A stretch of 63,728 bases of DNA from Corallococcus sp. AS-1-6 (lineage in GTDB: Bacteria; Myxococcota; Myxococcia; Myxococcales; Myxococcaceae), in NCBI RefSeq assembly GCF_020037015.1, contig NZ_JAIQDE010000042.1, forward strand, positions 1 through 63,728, in the 5' to 3' direction. A model generated the notes under the pieces. It was not told the DNA's origin. It searched no databases and was given only the letters and a program-made list of their open reading frames with translations. Each line of letters starts with the position of its first letter. Position 1 is the stretch's first letter. This document shows, in pieces, positions 15,794 to 24,471 of this stretch. Both the position numbers and the translations under genes were made by a program.

Positions 15794-18700
15794 GTGGGCT
15801 CTCCCGCCTCGTCCTCTCCGCCCGACGCGTGGACTCCTCCCGAGGAGTTCGACGAGTACCGCATCGTGCGGCCGCTCGGACGGGGGCGCACGGGCCGGGT
15901 GTACCTGGCGCACGACACGCTCCTGGAGCGCCCCGTCGCGGTGAAGTTCATCCCCGCGCTGGGCTCCAACGCGCTGGCGCGCTTCCTGGTGGAGGCCCGC
16001 GCCGCCGCCCGCATCCAGCACCCCAACGTCGTCACCCTGTACCGGGTGGGGCAACTGGAGGACCAGCCGTACCTCATCTCGGAGTTCATCCGGGGCGTCA
16101 GCCTGGACCGGCTGACCCGGCCCGTGCCCTGGGAGCGCGCGCTGGGCATTGGCCGGGACCTGGCCCGGGGCCTGGGCGCCGCGCACCGCCGGGGCGTGCT
16201 CCACCGCGACATCAAGCCCGGCAACGCCGTCCTCACGGAGGGCGGCGAGGTGAAGCTGCTCGACTTCGGCCTGGCCAAGCTGCTCGACCGCGCCGAGGCC
16301 GGTGAGTCCACCCCGCCGCGCGCGCCCCTGCCGCCGCCGGAGCTGCCCGCGGACTGGGACCCCGAGTCCAGCCCCGCGCTCGGCGCCCGCTCGCTGGACG
16401 GCGTCTTCCTGCCGTCCCTGCCGCGCGGCGCGCTGGTGGGCACGCCCTACTACATGTCCCCGGAGGCCTGGGCCGGCGAGGAGCTCACCGCGCGCAGCGA
16501 CGTGTACTCGCTGGGCGTCGTGCTCTACGAGCTGTGCGCGGGCCGGGGCCCCTTCCGCGACGTGCCCTGGCGCGAGCTGTCCGAGGCCGTGCGCACCCGC
16601 GACGTGCGCCCCCTCCAGGAGGTGGCCCCGACGGTGGACCCGGGCTTCGCCGCCGCCATCGACAAGTGCCTCAAGCGCGACCCGGCCCAGCGCCACGCGT
16701 CCGCGGCGCAGTTGCTCGACTCGCTGGAGGCCCTGACGCGCGAGGAGCTCCCGGCCGCCATTCCGGAGGGCAACCCCTACCGGGGCCTGCGCGCCTTCGA
16801 GGCCGAGCACCGCGGCCTCTTCTTCGGCCGCCGCCGCGAGCAGCGCGCCGTGCTGGAGCGGCTCAAGGCGGAGGCCTTCCTGCTGATGACGGGCGACTCC
16901 GGCGTGGGCAAGTCGTCCCTGTGCCTGGCGGGCATCCTCCCCGCCGTGGCGGACGGCGCGCTGGAGGACGGCCGGCGCTGGCGCACCGCGCGGCTGGTGC
17001 CCGGGCGCAGGCCCGTGTCCGCGCTCGCCGTGGCGCTCGCGCCGGTGCTGGAGGTGGACGAGGAGCCGCTCGCGGAGACGCTGCGCCAGGACCCCACGTC
17101 GCTCGGCCGCAGGCTGCGCGCGAAGCTGGGCACGCAGGGCGCGCTGCTCGTCTACATGGACCAGTTGGAGGAGCTGGTGACGCTGTCCCCGCCGGAGGAG
17201 GCCGCGCTCGCGGGCGCCGCGCTGGGGTCGCTCACGGAGGCGGCCGGGGGCTTGAGGCTGCTCGCCACCGGCCGCAGCGACTTCCTCACCCGCCTCACCG
17301 CCGTGCCCGGCCTGGGCCCGGAGGTGCCGCACGCGCTGTACCTCCTGCGCGCGCTCACGCCGGAGGAGACGCGCGAGGCCATCGTCGGCCCCGCGCGCGT
17401 GAAGGGCGTGCGCTTCGAGTCCGAGGCCGTGGTGGACGCGCTCGTCGCCTCCACGGCCGCCTCCGACGGCGGCCTGCCGCTGCTCCAGTTCGCGCTCGCG
17501 GAGCTGTGGGACGCGCGCGACGAGTCCCGGGGCGTGATGACCCAGGCGGCGCTGGACTCATTGGGCGGCGTGTCCGGCGCGCTCGCCCGGCACGCGGACG
17601 CCGCGGTGGCCCGCCTGCTGCCCGACCAGCGCTCGGCGGCGCGCGGGGTGATGCTGCGCCTGGTGACGGCGGACGGCACCCGCGCGCGCAAGACGGACCG
17701 CGAGCTCGTGGGGGACGACCCGCGCTACCGCGCCGCGCTGGAGGCCCTGGTGCGCGCGCGCCTGCTCGTGGCGCGCGAAGGGGAGGGCGGCACCGCGTAC
17801 GAGCTGGCCCACGAGGCGCTCCTCTCCGGCTGGGCCACGCTGGCGCGCTGGCTGGTGGAGGCGGGCGAGCGCCGCGAGGTGCAGGCCCGGCTGGAGGCCG
17901 CCGCCGCGCAGTGGGAGCGCCTGGGCCATGCGCGCGAGTCGCTCTGGGGCCCGCGCCAACTGGCGGAGACGGAGCTGCTGGAGCCGTCCGAGCTCACCCG
18001 GCGCGAGCAGTCCTTCCTCCTCGCCTCGCGCCGCACCGGCGTGCGCAGCCGCCGCCTGAAGGTGGGCCTGGCGCTGGGCTTCCTCGTGTCGCTGGGGCTC
18101 GTGTACGCGGGGCTCCAGTGGCGCGAGCGCCGCGTCCTCGACGTGCGCGTGCGCGGCGAGCTGGCCTCGGCCGCGTCGGAGCTGGAGTCCGTGCGCCGCG
18201 AACGCGACGCGCTCCAGGCCGAGCGCGCGGAGGCCTTCCAGCTCTACGACACGGGCCACAAGGCGGACGGCGACCGGACCTGGGCGAAGGTGGCGGGGCA
18301 TGGCGCCCAGTTGTCCCACCACTTCGACGCCGTGGCGGACCGGCTGGAGCGCGCGCTGGCGCTGGCCCCCACCCGCACCGACGTGCGCGACGCGCTGGCG
18401 GACTTCCTCTACGAGCGCGCCCTGTGGGCCGAAAGCGAGCACGAGCCCGTGCTGCCCGCGCTGCTCCAGCGCCTGCGCCTCTACGACCCCGACGGCGTGC
18501 GCTGGAGCCGCTGGAACGCGCCCGCGCGGCTGTCCCTCCAGGTGGACGCGCCCGGCGCCTCCGCGGAGCTGCGCCCCGTCTCACGTGAGGCCTCGGGGCC
18601 GGAGGTCGTGGGCGAGCCCCTGCCCTTCCCGGGCGCGCTCCCCTGGACCGGCCTCACCGTGCCGCCGGGGTCCTACCAGCTCACCGTGCGCGCCCCGGGC

Positions 18701-19609
18701 CACGAGGCGTCGGTGCAGCCGCTGCTGCTGACGCGCGGGGAGGCGCGCGACGCCGTCCTGCCGCTCGTCCGCGCGGGCTCGCTCCCGCCGGGGTTCGTGT
18801 ACGTGCCTCCGGGGGACGTGCGCTTCGGCAGCGCCGCCGAGTCCAGCGTGCGCGACTTCTTCAACGCCACCCCGCTGCACACCGTGCCCGTGCAGGGCTT
18901 CCTCATCGCCCGCCATGAGACGACGTACGCGGACTGGCTCCAGTACCTGGCGGCCCTGCCTCCGGAGGAGCGCGCCTCGCGCCAGCCCCGCGTGGGCACG
19001 GGCGGTTACGCCGGAGGCCTGGCGCTGGAGCCGGACGGCAACGGCTGGCGCCTGCGCTTCCAGCCCGGCGGCGTGCGCTACACGGCGCGGACGGGGGAGC
19101 CCGTGCGGTACGCGCGGCGCTCGCAGCGCACGGAGCAGGACTGGCGCCAGTTCCCGGTGAGCGGCATCACCTTCGCGGACGCGGAGGCCTACGTGACGTG
19201 GCTGTCCAAGTCCGGCCGGGTGCCGGGGGCGCGGCTGTGCTCGGAGCTGGAGTGGGAGCGCGCCGCGCGCGGCGTGGACGGCCGCGAGTACCCCCACGGC
19301 AACCGGCTGGGCCCGGACGAGGCCAACGTGGACGTCACCTACGGCAAGGACCCGGGCGGCTTCGGCCCGGACGTCGTGGGCAGCCACCCCGCGTCCCGCA
19401 GCCCCTTCGGCGCGGACGACATGGCCGGCAACGTGTGGGAGTGGACGCGCTCGTGGCTGGAGCCCGGCCGCCCGGTGGCCCGGGGCGGCAGCTTCACCTT
19501 CAACGTGACGAGCGCGCGGTCCTCCAACCGCGAGCTGCCGGAGGCCTCGCTGCGCGACGTCACGGTGGGCCTGCGCGTGTGCGCGGACGCGCCCGCGTCC
19601 GGCGGTTGA
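15794..19609 (+). CDS. Ser/Thr kinase - STAND-like ATPase - FGE-domain fusion
   Basis: A 1271-residue signalling protein. The kinase domain covers about residues 20-315, with Lys51 (VAVKF), the catalytic loop HRDIKPGN at D139 and DFG at D157. It is followed by an NPYRGLRAF-type segment and a P-loop ATPase with Walker A GDSGVGKS (K373) and a Walker B-like LLVYMDQLEEL, typical of the novel-STAND module attached to bacterial kinases. A membrane helix lies near 757-778, then a coiled-coil/TPR-like stretch, a PEGA-like beta domain, and a C-terminal formylglycine-generating-enzyme (FGE/SUMF1) fold (about 1000-1268, with the GNVWEWTRSW and RGGSF landmarks). No clear FGE copper-binding Cys pair is seen, so that domain may only bind. 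GTG start. Confidence 0.85.
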   Translation: MGSPASSSPPDAWTPPEEFDEYRIVRPLGRGRTGRVYLAHDTLLERPVAVKFIPALGSNALARFLVEARAAARIQHPNVVTLYRVGQLEDQPYLISEFIRGVSLDRLTRPVPWERALGIGRDLARGLGAAHRRGVLHRDIKPGNAVLTEGGEVKLLDFGLAKLLDRAEAGESTPPRAPLPPPELPADWDPESSPALGARSLDGVFLPSLPRGALVGTPYYMSPEAWAGEELTARSDVYSLGVVLYELCAGRGPFRDVPWRELSEAVRTRDVRPLQEVAPTVDPGFAAAIDKCLKRDPAQRHASAAQLLDSLEALTREELPAAIPEGNPYRGLRAFEAEHRGLFFGRRREQRAVLERLKAEAFLLMTGDSGVGKSSLCLAGILPAVADGALEDGRRWRTARLVPGRRPVSALAVALAPVLEVDEEPLAETLRQDPTSLGRRLRAKLGTQGALLVYMDQLEELVTLSPPEEAALAGAALGSLTEAAGGLRLLATGRSDFLTRLTAVPGLGPEVPHALYLLRALTPEETREAIVGPARVKGVRFESEAVVDALVASTAASDGGLPLLQFALAELWDARDESRGVMTQAALDSLGGVSGALARHADAAVARLLPDQRSAARGVMLRLVTADGTRARKTDRELVGDDPRYRAALEALVRARLLVAREGEGGTAYELAHEALLSGWATLARWLVEAGERREVQARLEAAAAQWERLGHARESLWGPRQLAETELLEPSELTRREQSFLLASRRTGVRSRRLKVGLALGFLVSLGLVYAGLQWRERRVLDVRVRGELASAASELESVRRERDALQAERAEAFQLYDTGHKADGDRTWAKVAGHGAQLSHHFDAVADRLERALALAPTRTDVRDALADFLYERALWAESEHEPVLPALLQRLRLYDPDGVRWSRWNAPARLSLQVDAPGASAELRPVSREASGPEVVGEPLPFPGALPWTGLTVPPGSYQLTVRAPGHEASVQPLLLTRGEARDAVLPLVRAGSLPPGFVYVPPGDVRFGSAAESSVRDFFNATPLHTVPVQGFLIARHETTYADWLQYLAALPPEERASRQPRVGTGGYAGGLALEPDGNGWRLRFQPGGVRYTARTGEPVRYARRSQRTEQDWRQFPVSGITFADAEAYVTWLSKSGRVPGARLCSELEWERAARGVDGREYPHGNRLGPDEANVDVTYGKDPGGFGPDVVGSHPASRSPFGADDMAGNVWEWTRSWLEPGRPVARGGSFTFNVTSARSSNRELPEASLRDVTVGLRVCADAPASGG

Positions 19610-19628
19610 GCACCACCGGACACTGAAA

Positions 19629-19659
19629 CCCCCGGGAACCGTTGGCGTCACCCCGGGGG
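19629..19659 (+). terminator. GC hairpin after kinase gene, no U tract
   Basis: CCCCCGGG (19629-19636) pairs with CCCGGGGG (19652-19659) across a 15-base loop. There is no T-rich run after it, so termination would be weak or factor-dependent. Confidence 0.4.
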
Positions 19660-19796
19660 CTCCACCCACTGGAAGCCACTGGACGCTGCAAGTGCCCGGA
19701 CGGGCCACGCGCCGTTGCCGCTCCCGCCCACCGGACAGACCTTGTGCCGTGAAAGCGCGGTGCGGGTCGGGGTCGGGGTCGGGAAGGGGCATCCAG

Positions 19797-20762
19797 ATGA
19801 GGACGTTGCAGCGAGTGGTCGCGGCGTGTCTCGCCGCCGTGGCGGTGGGCTGTGGCACGGAATCGTCGGAGCCCGAGGCTCCCTCCCTCCGCATGCAGGT
19901 GGCGGAGGTCGTCTCTCCCAACGGGCGCAACCTCAACGGGCGCAACCTCAACGGCCGCAACCTGAACAACAGCGAGCTGGGCGGCATGCTGGTGTCCGTG
20001 GCGTACGCGGGCGCCACCGCCGCCTCCGGCAACCCGCTGACCAACGTGCGGCTGCAGGGCTCCGTCTTCGTCGGCCTGGACGGCCCCAACCCCGTGACGG
20101 GCATGGGCTTCAACGGCGCGCGCTTCGTCGGCAACCTGGGCGACGGCTCCACCGTGCTCCTGCGGGTGGACGGCATCACCCAGGGCAGCGGCGTCGACAG
20201 CGACCTGTGGTCCTACCAGGTCTCCTACCAGGGCTCGGACGGCGGCTGGCGCGCCGTGTGCCAGGACGCGAACGGCGGGGCGCTCTCCGCCATCGCCGTG
20301 GCCGGCCGCTGGAACTACCTCCAGGGCGTGGCGGGCGGCGGCGCGAAGATTGACGACACCGCCGCCTTCACCTTCGCGTGCGAGGGCGCCGCCATCGCGA
20401 AGTGCATGCACTTCGGTTACAAGCCCTGGGCCACCGTCAACGGCCAGAGCCTCGCGGGCCACCACCAGGCCTGCACCCGCATGGTGCGCGCGGACTTCTG
20501 CGGCGACGGCGCGTCGCACACCACCGATGGCCAGTGGGTCAACCTCTACGACGGCGTGGGCGTCCAGGCCGACACCGAGTCCTGGAGCGTGGAGGCCGAG
20601 TGGAACGAGGCCGGCGCGCGCTGCTTCACCTCGGAGACCCGCGCCCACGAGCCCGTGACGTGCGCGGGCTTCAACCCCATCCCCGACTGCGGCAGCACCA
20701 GCCACTTCCAGTCCGGCACCCGCCTCATCAGCGAGTCGCCCTACGGCACCAGCGGGCTGTAG
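19797..20762 (+). CDS. ADYC-domain-like lipoprotein
   Basis: A 321-residue lipoprotein (signal peptide ending in VAVGC). The mature N terminus contains three tandem NGRNL units, then a beta-rich segment, then a Cys-rich region with the sequence RADFCGDG, which resembles the ADYC motif that names a domain common in Myxococcota. Eight or so Cys residues in the second half suggest disulphides in the periplasm or outside the cell. The ATG at 19797 is chosen because it starts the signal peptide and GGGAAGGGG lies upstream. It is monocistronic. The function is unknown. Confidence 0.7.
   Translation: MRTLQRVVAACLAAVAVGCGTESSEPEAPSLRMQVAEVVSPNGRNLNGRNLNGRNLNNSELGGMLVSVAYAGATAASGNPLTNVRLQGSVFVGLDGPNPVTGMGFNGARFVGNLGDGSTVLLRVDGITQGSGVDSDLWSYQVSYQGSDGGWRAVCQDANGGALSAIAVAGRWNYLQGVAGGGAKIDDTAAFTFACEGAAIAKCMHFGYKPWATVNGQSLAGHHQACTRMVRADFCGDGASHTTDGQWVNLYDGVGVQADTESWSVEAEWNEAGARCFTSETRAHEPVTCAGFNPIPDCGSTSHFQSGTRLISESPYGTSGL
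19920..19964 (+). repeat. three tandem 15-bp units encoding NGRNL
   Basis: Two identical units AACGGGCGCAACCTC are followed by a third with two changes, all in frame. The number of units could vary between strains by slippage. Confidence 0.8.
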
Positions 20763-20782
20763 CCTGGCAGGTTACAGCAATC

Positions 20783-20816
20783 CCAGACTTGTAACGGCTT
20801 AGGTTACAAAATCTGG
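20783..20816. promoter_or_regulatory. AT-richer imperfect inverted repeat between genes
   Basis: CCAGACTTGTAAC and GTTACAAAATCTGG pair imperfectly around GGCTTAG, and a further GGTTACA copy precedes them (about 20770). The surrounding 100 bases are far less GC-rich than the neighbours and lie between the ADYC gene and the next lipoprotein. It may be an operator, or a terminator with a short A/T tail. No promoter is called with confidence. Confidence 0.35.
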
Positions 20817-21019
20817 AAGTCGATAAAAGTCAGTGTTTCATGATATAGGAACGCTCCATTCGCCTCCGCGTCGCAAGGACCGGAGGCGCGTGGGGCGTTT
20901 TCCGCTTTCACGGAGGGGGACGGGGCCGGTGTGTCCGGGGCTCCGCGCACGGTGAGGGGGAAGGTGCCCCATCGCGAGGCTGTCGTCGCGGTCACCCCGT
21001 CGTGAGTGGAGCACTCCCC

Positions 21020-22894
21020 ATGAAGCCCGAGCTGTCCCTGCTGTGGAAGCATTCCCGGAAGCGTCTGCCGTTCGCGCTGCTGGCCTCGTCGTTGGCGGTG
21101 GGCTGTGGCCAGCCCGCCCCGGAGACGTCCGGGACCCCCGCCCCCTCCGCGCCCCAGGTGGACGCCACCGCCCGGGCCGCGGACCCGTCCGGTGACCTGG
21201 AGGTGGCGCTCGGTGCGACGCTGCAGGCCCTGGAGGGCGACGCGGCGCGCCCGGTGGTGGAGTCCCTGTTCGCGACGCCCCAGGCGGAGGTCAGCCGGTC
21301 CACGGCCACGGTGTTCCAGTTGAAGCTGGACCCGAAGCGCGCGGAGAACGAGGCGTTCCGCGGCGGGACGCTGGCGATGACGGAAGGGGCGCAGCAGTTG
21401 ACGTTCCGCGACGACGGCCAGGGCGGCGACGCGGTGGCGGGGGACCTGCTCTTCACGGCCTCCGGCACGTTCGACTTCGTGGCGCTCCAGGCGGAGCAGC
21501 AGCGCATCGCCCAGGCGCAGTCCCAGTCGCAGACGCAGTTGACCACGGCCGTGTTCGAGAACCGCCAACTGGTGCGCACCGTGCCGGTGACGGCGCTGAA
21601 CCCGCAGTTCCCGGTGGGCCAGCCCGTGCCCATCCAGCCCATCGGCCTGGCGTCGCTGGTGGATCCGGCGCGCTCGCTCATCATCCGGGCGCCCGCCGTC
21701 GTGAACGACGTGACGCGCACGTATGACCCGTGCACCGGCGCGGGCAATCCGACGGGCAAGTGGACGTTCAACTACCTGATGACGGAGATGGCCAACCAGC
21801 CCTTCACGGGCGTGGCCCCCACCACCTTCGTGCGCGAGTGGCTGCGGCAGTGGGAGCAGCCGCGCACCATCAACGGCTTCGTGAACCCGGCGCGCCCGTC
21901 CATCGCGTCGAACCTCATCGGGCCCTGGCCGAAGCTGGCCTCCGGTGAGCTGAACCTGGCGAAGTCGCCGTTCAAGCTCATCGCCATCGTGAACCGGCTG
22001 GACCTGGCCGGCAGCAACCCGGCCTACGGCGCCGGCAGCGCGGGCGAGGGGCGCTTCATCTTCGCGGCCACCTCGGGCACGGGGTCGAGCTGCTACACGG
22101 TGCCCTTCCTGGTCATCCTGGAGTACGGGGTGGACAAGAGCGGCTGCGCGGCCATCAAGACCTACGCGCAGCAGTGGCAGGCCCTGTCCGGGCTGGCGCT
22201 GGGCAGCTCGGCGTACAACGCGGCGCTGGAGAACCTGACGGAGCAGTTCGCCAAGCGCGACCTGTCCCCGCGCAAGCCCAACCGCAGCTCCATCAACCAG
22301 GTGCGCACCAACGACGACTGGCTGGCCCACCCCTGGGAGCTGCGCGAGTTCCGCCTCTGGAACGGCACCATCAACCCGAACTCGTACTCCACCACGCCGC
22401 CCCCGGCGCTGGGGCTGCTCAACAGCCACACCGTGGCGCAGACGCCGGACCGCAGCCGGCAGACGACGCTGTTCCCGTCCTACGTGAACGCCAACACGGG
22501 GCCCATCCTCGCGGGCACGTACTCCGTCCCGCTGCCGTGGGCCGGCGGCACCTTCCGCGCGGGCCGCGCCATCGTGACGAACCCCGTGGCCGTCCCGCCC
22601 TTCTGGAGCCAGCCGGCGGCCGTCATCCCCAACCGTCAGGCGCGGCACGTCTTCTCGCTCAACACCTGCGACGGCTGCCACGGCGACGAACTGGGCACGA
22701 ACTTCACCCACGTGAGCTGGACCGGCGCGCTGTCGCCGTTCCTCAGCGGCGCGCTCACCGTGCCGGACCGCGCGGACGGCGCGCCCGTGCGCACCTTCAA
22801 CGAGGTGCTGGCGCGCCAGACGTTCCTGGACCAGGTGGCCAACCAGAGCTGCCTCACCACGTCGTTCGTGGTCGCTCCTCCCAGCGTCCACTGA
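21020..22894 (+). CDS. large lipoprotein with single CDGCH motif
   Basis: A 624-residue exported lipoprotein (lipobox LAVGC near residue 32). The middle is not recognised. Near the C terminus (C550-D-G-C553-H554) one CxxCH haem-c-type motif is seen in NTCDGCHGDELG. A single motif without a clear distal Met is not enough to call a cytochrome; it could bind haem or another metal. A segment FRDDGQGGDAVAGDLLF resembles Choice-of-anchor domains. The ATG at 21020 is chosen; a GTG at 21002 is in frame. A strong hairpin follows the gene. Confidence 0.65.
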   Translation: MKPELSLLWKHSRKRLPFALLASSLAVGCGQPAPETSGTPAPSAPQVDATARAADPSGDLEVALGATLQALEGDAARPVVESLFATPQAEVSRSTATVFQLKLDPKRAENEAFRGGTLAMTEGAQQLTFRDDGQGGDAVAGDLLFTASGTFDFVALQAEQQRIAQAQSQSQTQLTTAVFENRQLVRTVPVTALNPQFPVGQPVPIQPIGLASLVDPARSLIIRAPAVVNDVTRTYDPCTGAGNPTGKWTFNYLMTEMANQPFTGVAPTTFVREWLRQWEQPRTINGFVNPARPSIASNLIGPWPKLASGELNLAKSPFKLIAIVNRLDLAGSNPAYGAGSAGEGRFIFAATSGTGSSCYTVPFLVILEYGVDKSGCAAIKTYAQQWQALSGLALGSSAYNAALENLTEQFAKRDLSPRKPNRSSINQVRTNDDWLAHPWELREFRLWNGTINPNSYSTTPPPALGLLNSHTVAQTPDRSRQTTLFPSYVNANTGPILAGTYSVPLPWAGGTFRAGRAIVTNPVAVPPFWSQPAAVIPNRQARHVFSLNTCDGCHGDELGTNFTHVSWTGALSPFLSGALTVPDRADGAPVRTFNEVLARQTFLDQVANQSCLTTSFVVAPPSVH

Positions 22895-22920
22895 GCCCCG
22901 CTCGAACGTGAAGCCAGCGC

Positions 22921-22960
22921 GGCCTCCGTCCCCTCGCGTGGGACGGAGGCCGTCGTCCTT
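22921..22960 (+). terminator. Hairpin terminator
   Basis: GGCCTCCGTCCC (22921-22932) pairs perfectly with GGGACGGAGGCC (22940-22951) around a 7-base loop, followed by GTCGTCCTT. It ends the CDGCH lipoprotein transcript. The 190 bases after it up to the efflux operon show no further gene. Confidence 0.75.
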
Positions 22961-23144
22961 CCAGCCGGCGTCCGCATGCCCCTCCGCCTGCCCTGGGGCC
23001 AGGCCGGGTGTGTTCTCCAGGTTCACGGCCGGTGGTGGCACGACTTCCCCGGCCGGGGGGGCGGCACCACGTTTACCCGGCCCCGGGGACGCCCCCGGGT
23101 GGAGCTCCAGGGCCGCATGCCCCTGGGGGCCGGGGAGGCAGGCC

Positions 23145-24425
23145 GTGGGACGCACCGAAGAGACAGCGGGTCTTCGAGCCCGGCGCACGGGTTCGCGGTG
23201 GGGCGCCGTGCTGGCCATCGTCTGGCTGGCCGGCGCCTGCGGGCAGCGCTCCCAGGAGGTCGCCGCGCCCATCGCGCCGACCGTGGTGTCGCTGGGCCCG
23301 GAGAACGTGGTGCGCGTGGAGCCCATGCGGCTGGAGAACGGCCCCGTCGTCTCCGGGACGCTCCAGGCGCGGCGGATGGCCAGCGTCCGCGCGGAGGTGG
23401 GGGGCAGCATCCTGGACGTGAACGCGGACCAGGGCCAGACGGTGAAGGAGGGGCAGCTCCTGGCGCGCGTGGAGGAGCACACGCTGCGCGAGCAGGTGCT
23501 GGCGGCCAGCTCCAACCTGCGCGTGGCGCGCAACGCCTTGCAGGTGGCGAAGGCGGACGAGCAGCGCAATCAGACCCTGGTCAAGCAGGGCGTCATCACC
23601 CGCCGCGACTTCGAGCGCGCGCAGTTGTCGCGGACGCAGGCGGAGGGCCAACTGGCGCAGGCTCAAGCGCAGTTGAAGCTGGCGCAGGACCAGTTGTCTC
23701 GCACGAAGGTGGCCGCGCCCTTCACGGGAGTGGTGAGCGAGCGGCAGGTGAACGCGGGCGACATCGTCCAGCCGGGCGCGCCGCTCTTCACGGTGGTGGA
23801 TCCGGAGACGCTGCGGCTGGAGGCCTCGGTGCCCTCGGCGCAGTTGGGCCAGGTGAAGGTCGGCACGCACGTGGACTTCCGGGTGAACGGCTACGAGGAC
23901 CGCGCCTTCAAGGGCGAGGTGGAGCGCATCAACCCGGCGGTGGACCCCGCCACGGGCCAGGTGCGCATCTACGTGAGCATCCCCAACAGCGAGCAGACGC
24001 TCCTGTCCGGCCTGTTCGCGCTGGGGCGCGTGGCGTCCCAGTCCCGGGAGGCGCTGGCCGTGCCGGTGGACGCGCTGGACACGCGCCAGGAGCCGCCCAC
24101 CGTGCAGCGCATCTCCAACGGCAAGGTGGAGGAGGTGCCGGTGACGCTGGGCCTGCGGGACGACGTGGAGCAGGCCGTGGAGGTGCGCTCGGGGCTGAAG
24201 GCCGGGGACGTGGTGCTGCTCGGCTCCGCGCGCGACCTGACCAACGGCACGCCCGTGAAGCTCACCGGCGCGCCGGAAGGTCCGAAGAAGCAGCGGCCCG
24301 TCTCTCCGCCGGAAGCCCAGCAGGGCGTGGGCGGCGCGGGCAACGCGTCCGGCGGCGGTGCCCCCGCGCGGGCTCCGGCCGCGGCCGGGACTCCCACGCC
24401 CCCGGCCCAGGCACCCGCGAAGTAG
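23145..24425 (+). CDS. RND efflux periplasmic adaptor (membrane fusion protein)
   Basis: A 426-residue lipoprotein adaptor of a tripartite pump. A signal peptide ends in the lipobox LAGAC, then come a biotinyl-lipoyl half (VEGG-like RAEVGGSILDVNADQGQ), an alpha-hairpin with heptad Gln/Ala repeats (about 115-190), the second lipoyl half (VAAPFTGVVSERQVNAGDIV), a beta barrel and the membrane-proximal domain; the tail is Pro/Ala rich. The GTG at 23145 is chosen because GGGGAGG precedes it and the signal peptide begins there; the frame upstream to 22908 is low-complexity. It is the first gene of an operon with the RND pump. Confidence 0.88.
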   Translation: MGRTEETAGLRARRTGSRWGAVLAIVWLAGACGQRSQEVAAPIAPTVVSLGPENVVRVEPMRLENGPVVSGTLQARRMASVRAEVGGSILDVNADQGQTVKEGQLLARVEEHTLREQVLAASSNLRVARNALQVAKADEQRNQTLVKQGVITRRDFERAQLSRTQAEGQLAQAQAQLKLAQDQLSRTKVAAPFTGVVSERQVNAGDIVQPGAPLFTVVDPETLRLEASVPSAQLGQVKVGTHVDFRVNGYEDRAFKGEVERINPAVDPATGQVRIYVSIPNSEQTLLSGLFALGRVASQSREALAVPVDALDTRQEPPTVQRISNGKVEEVPVTLGLRDDVEQAVEVRSGLKAGDVVLLGSARDLTNGTPVKLTGAPEGPKKQRPVSPPEAQQGVGGAGNASGGGAPARAPAAAGTPTPPAQAPAK

Positions 24426-24471
24426 CGGCGAGGCGTCTCCACTTCTTGAAGCAGCACCGCAGGAGTCGTCC

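Noticed and set aside
20804-23569. Long minus-strand frame opposite the CDGCH lipoprotein
   Set aside because: The translation is repetitive Arg/Ala/His without domains, while the plus strand carries a signal peptide, a lipobox and good starts.
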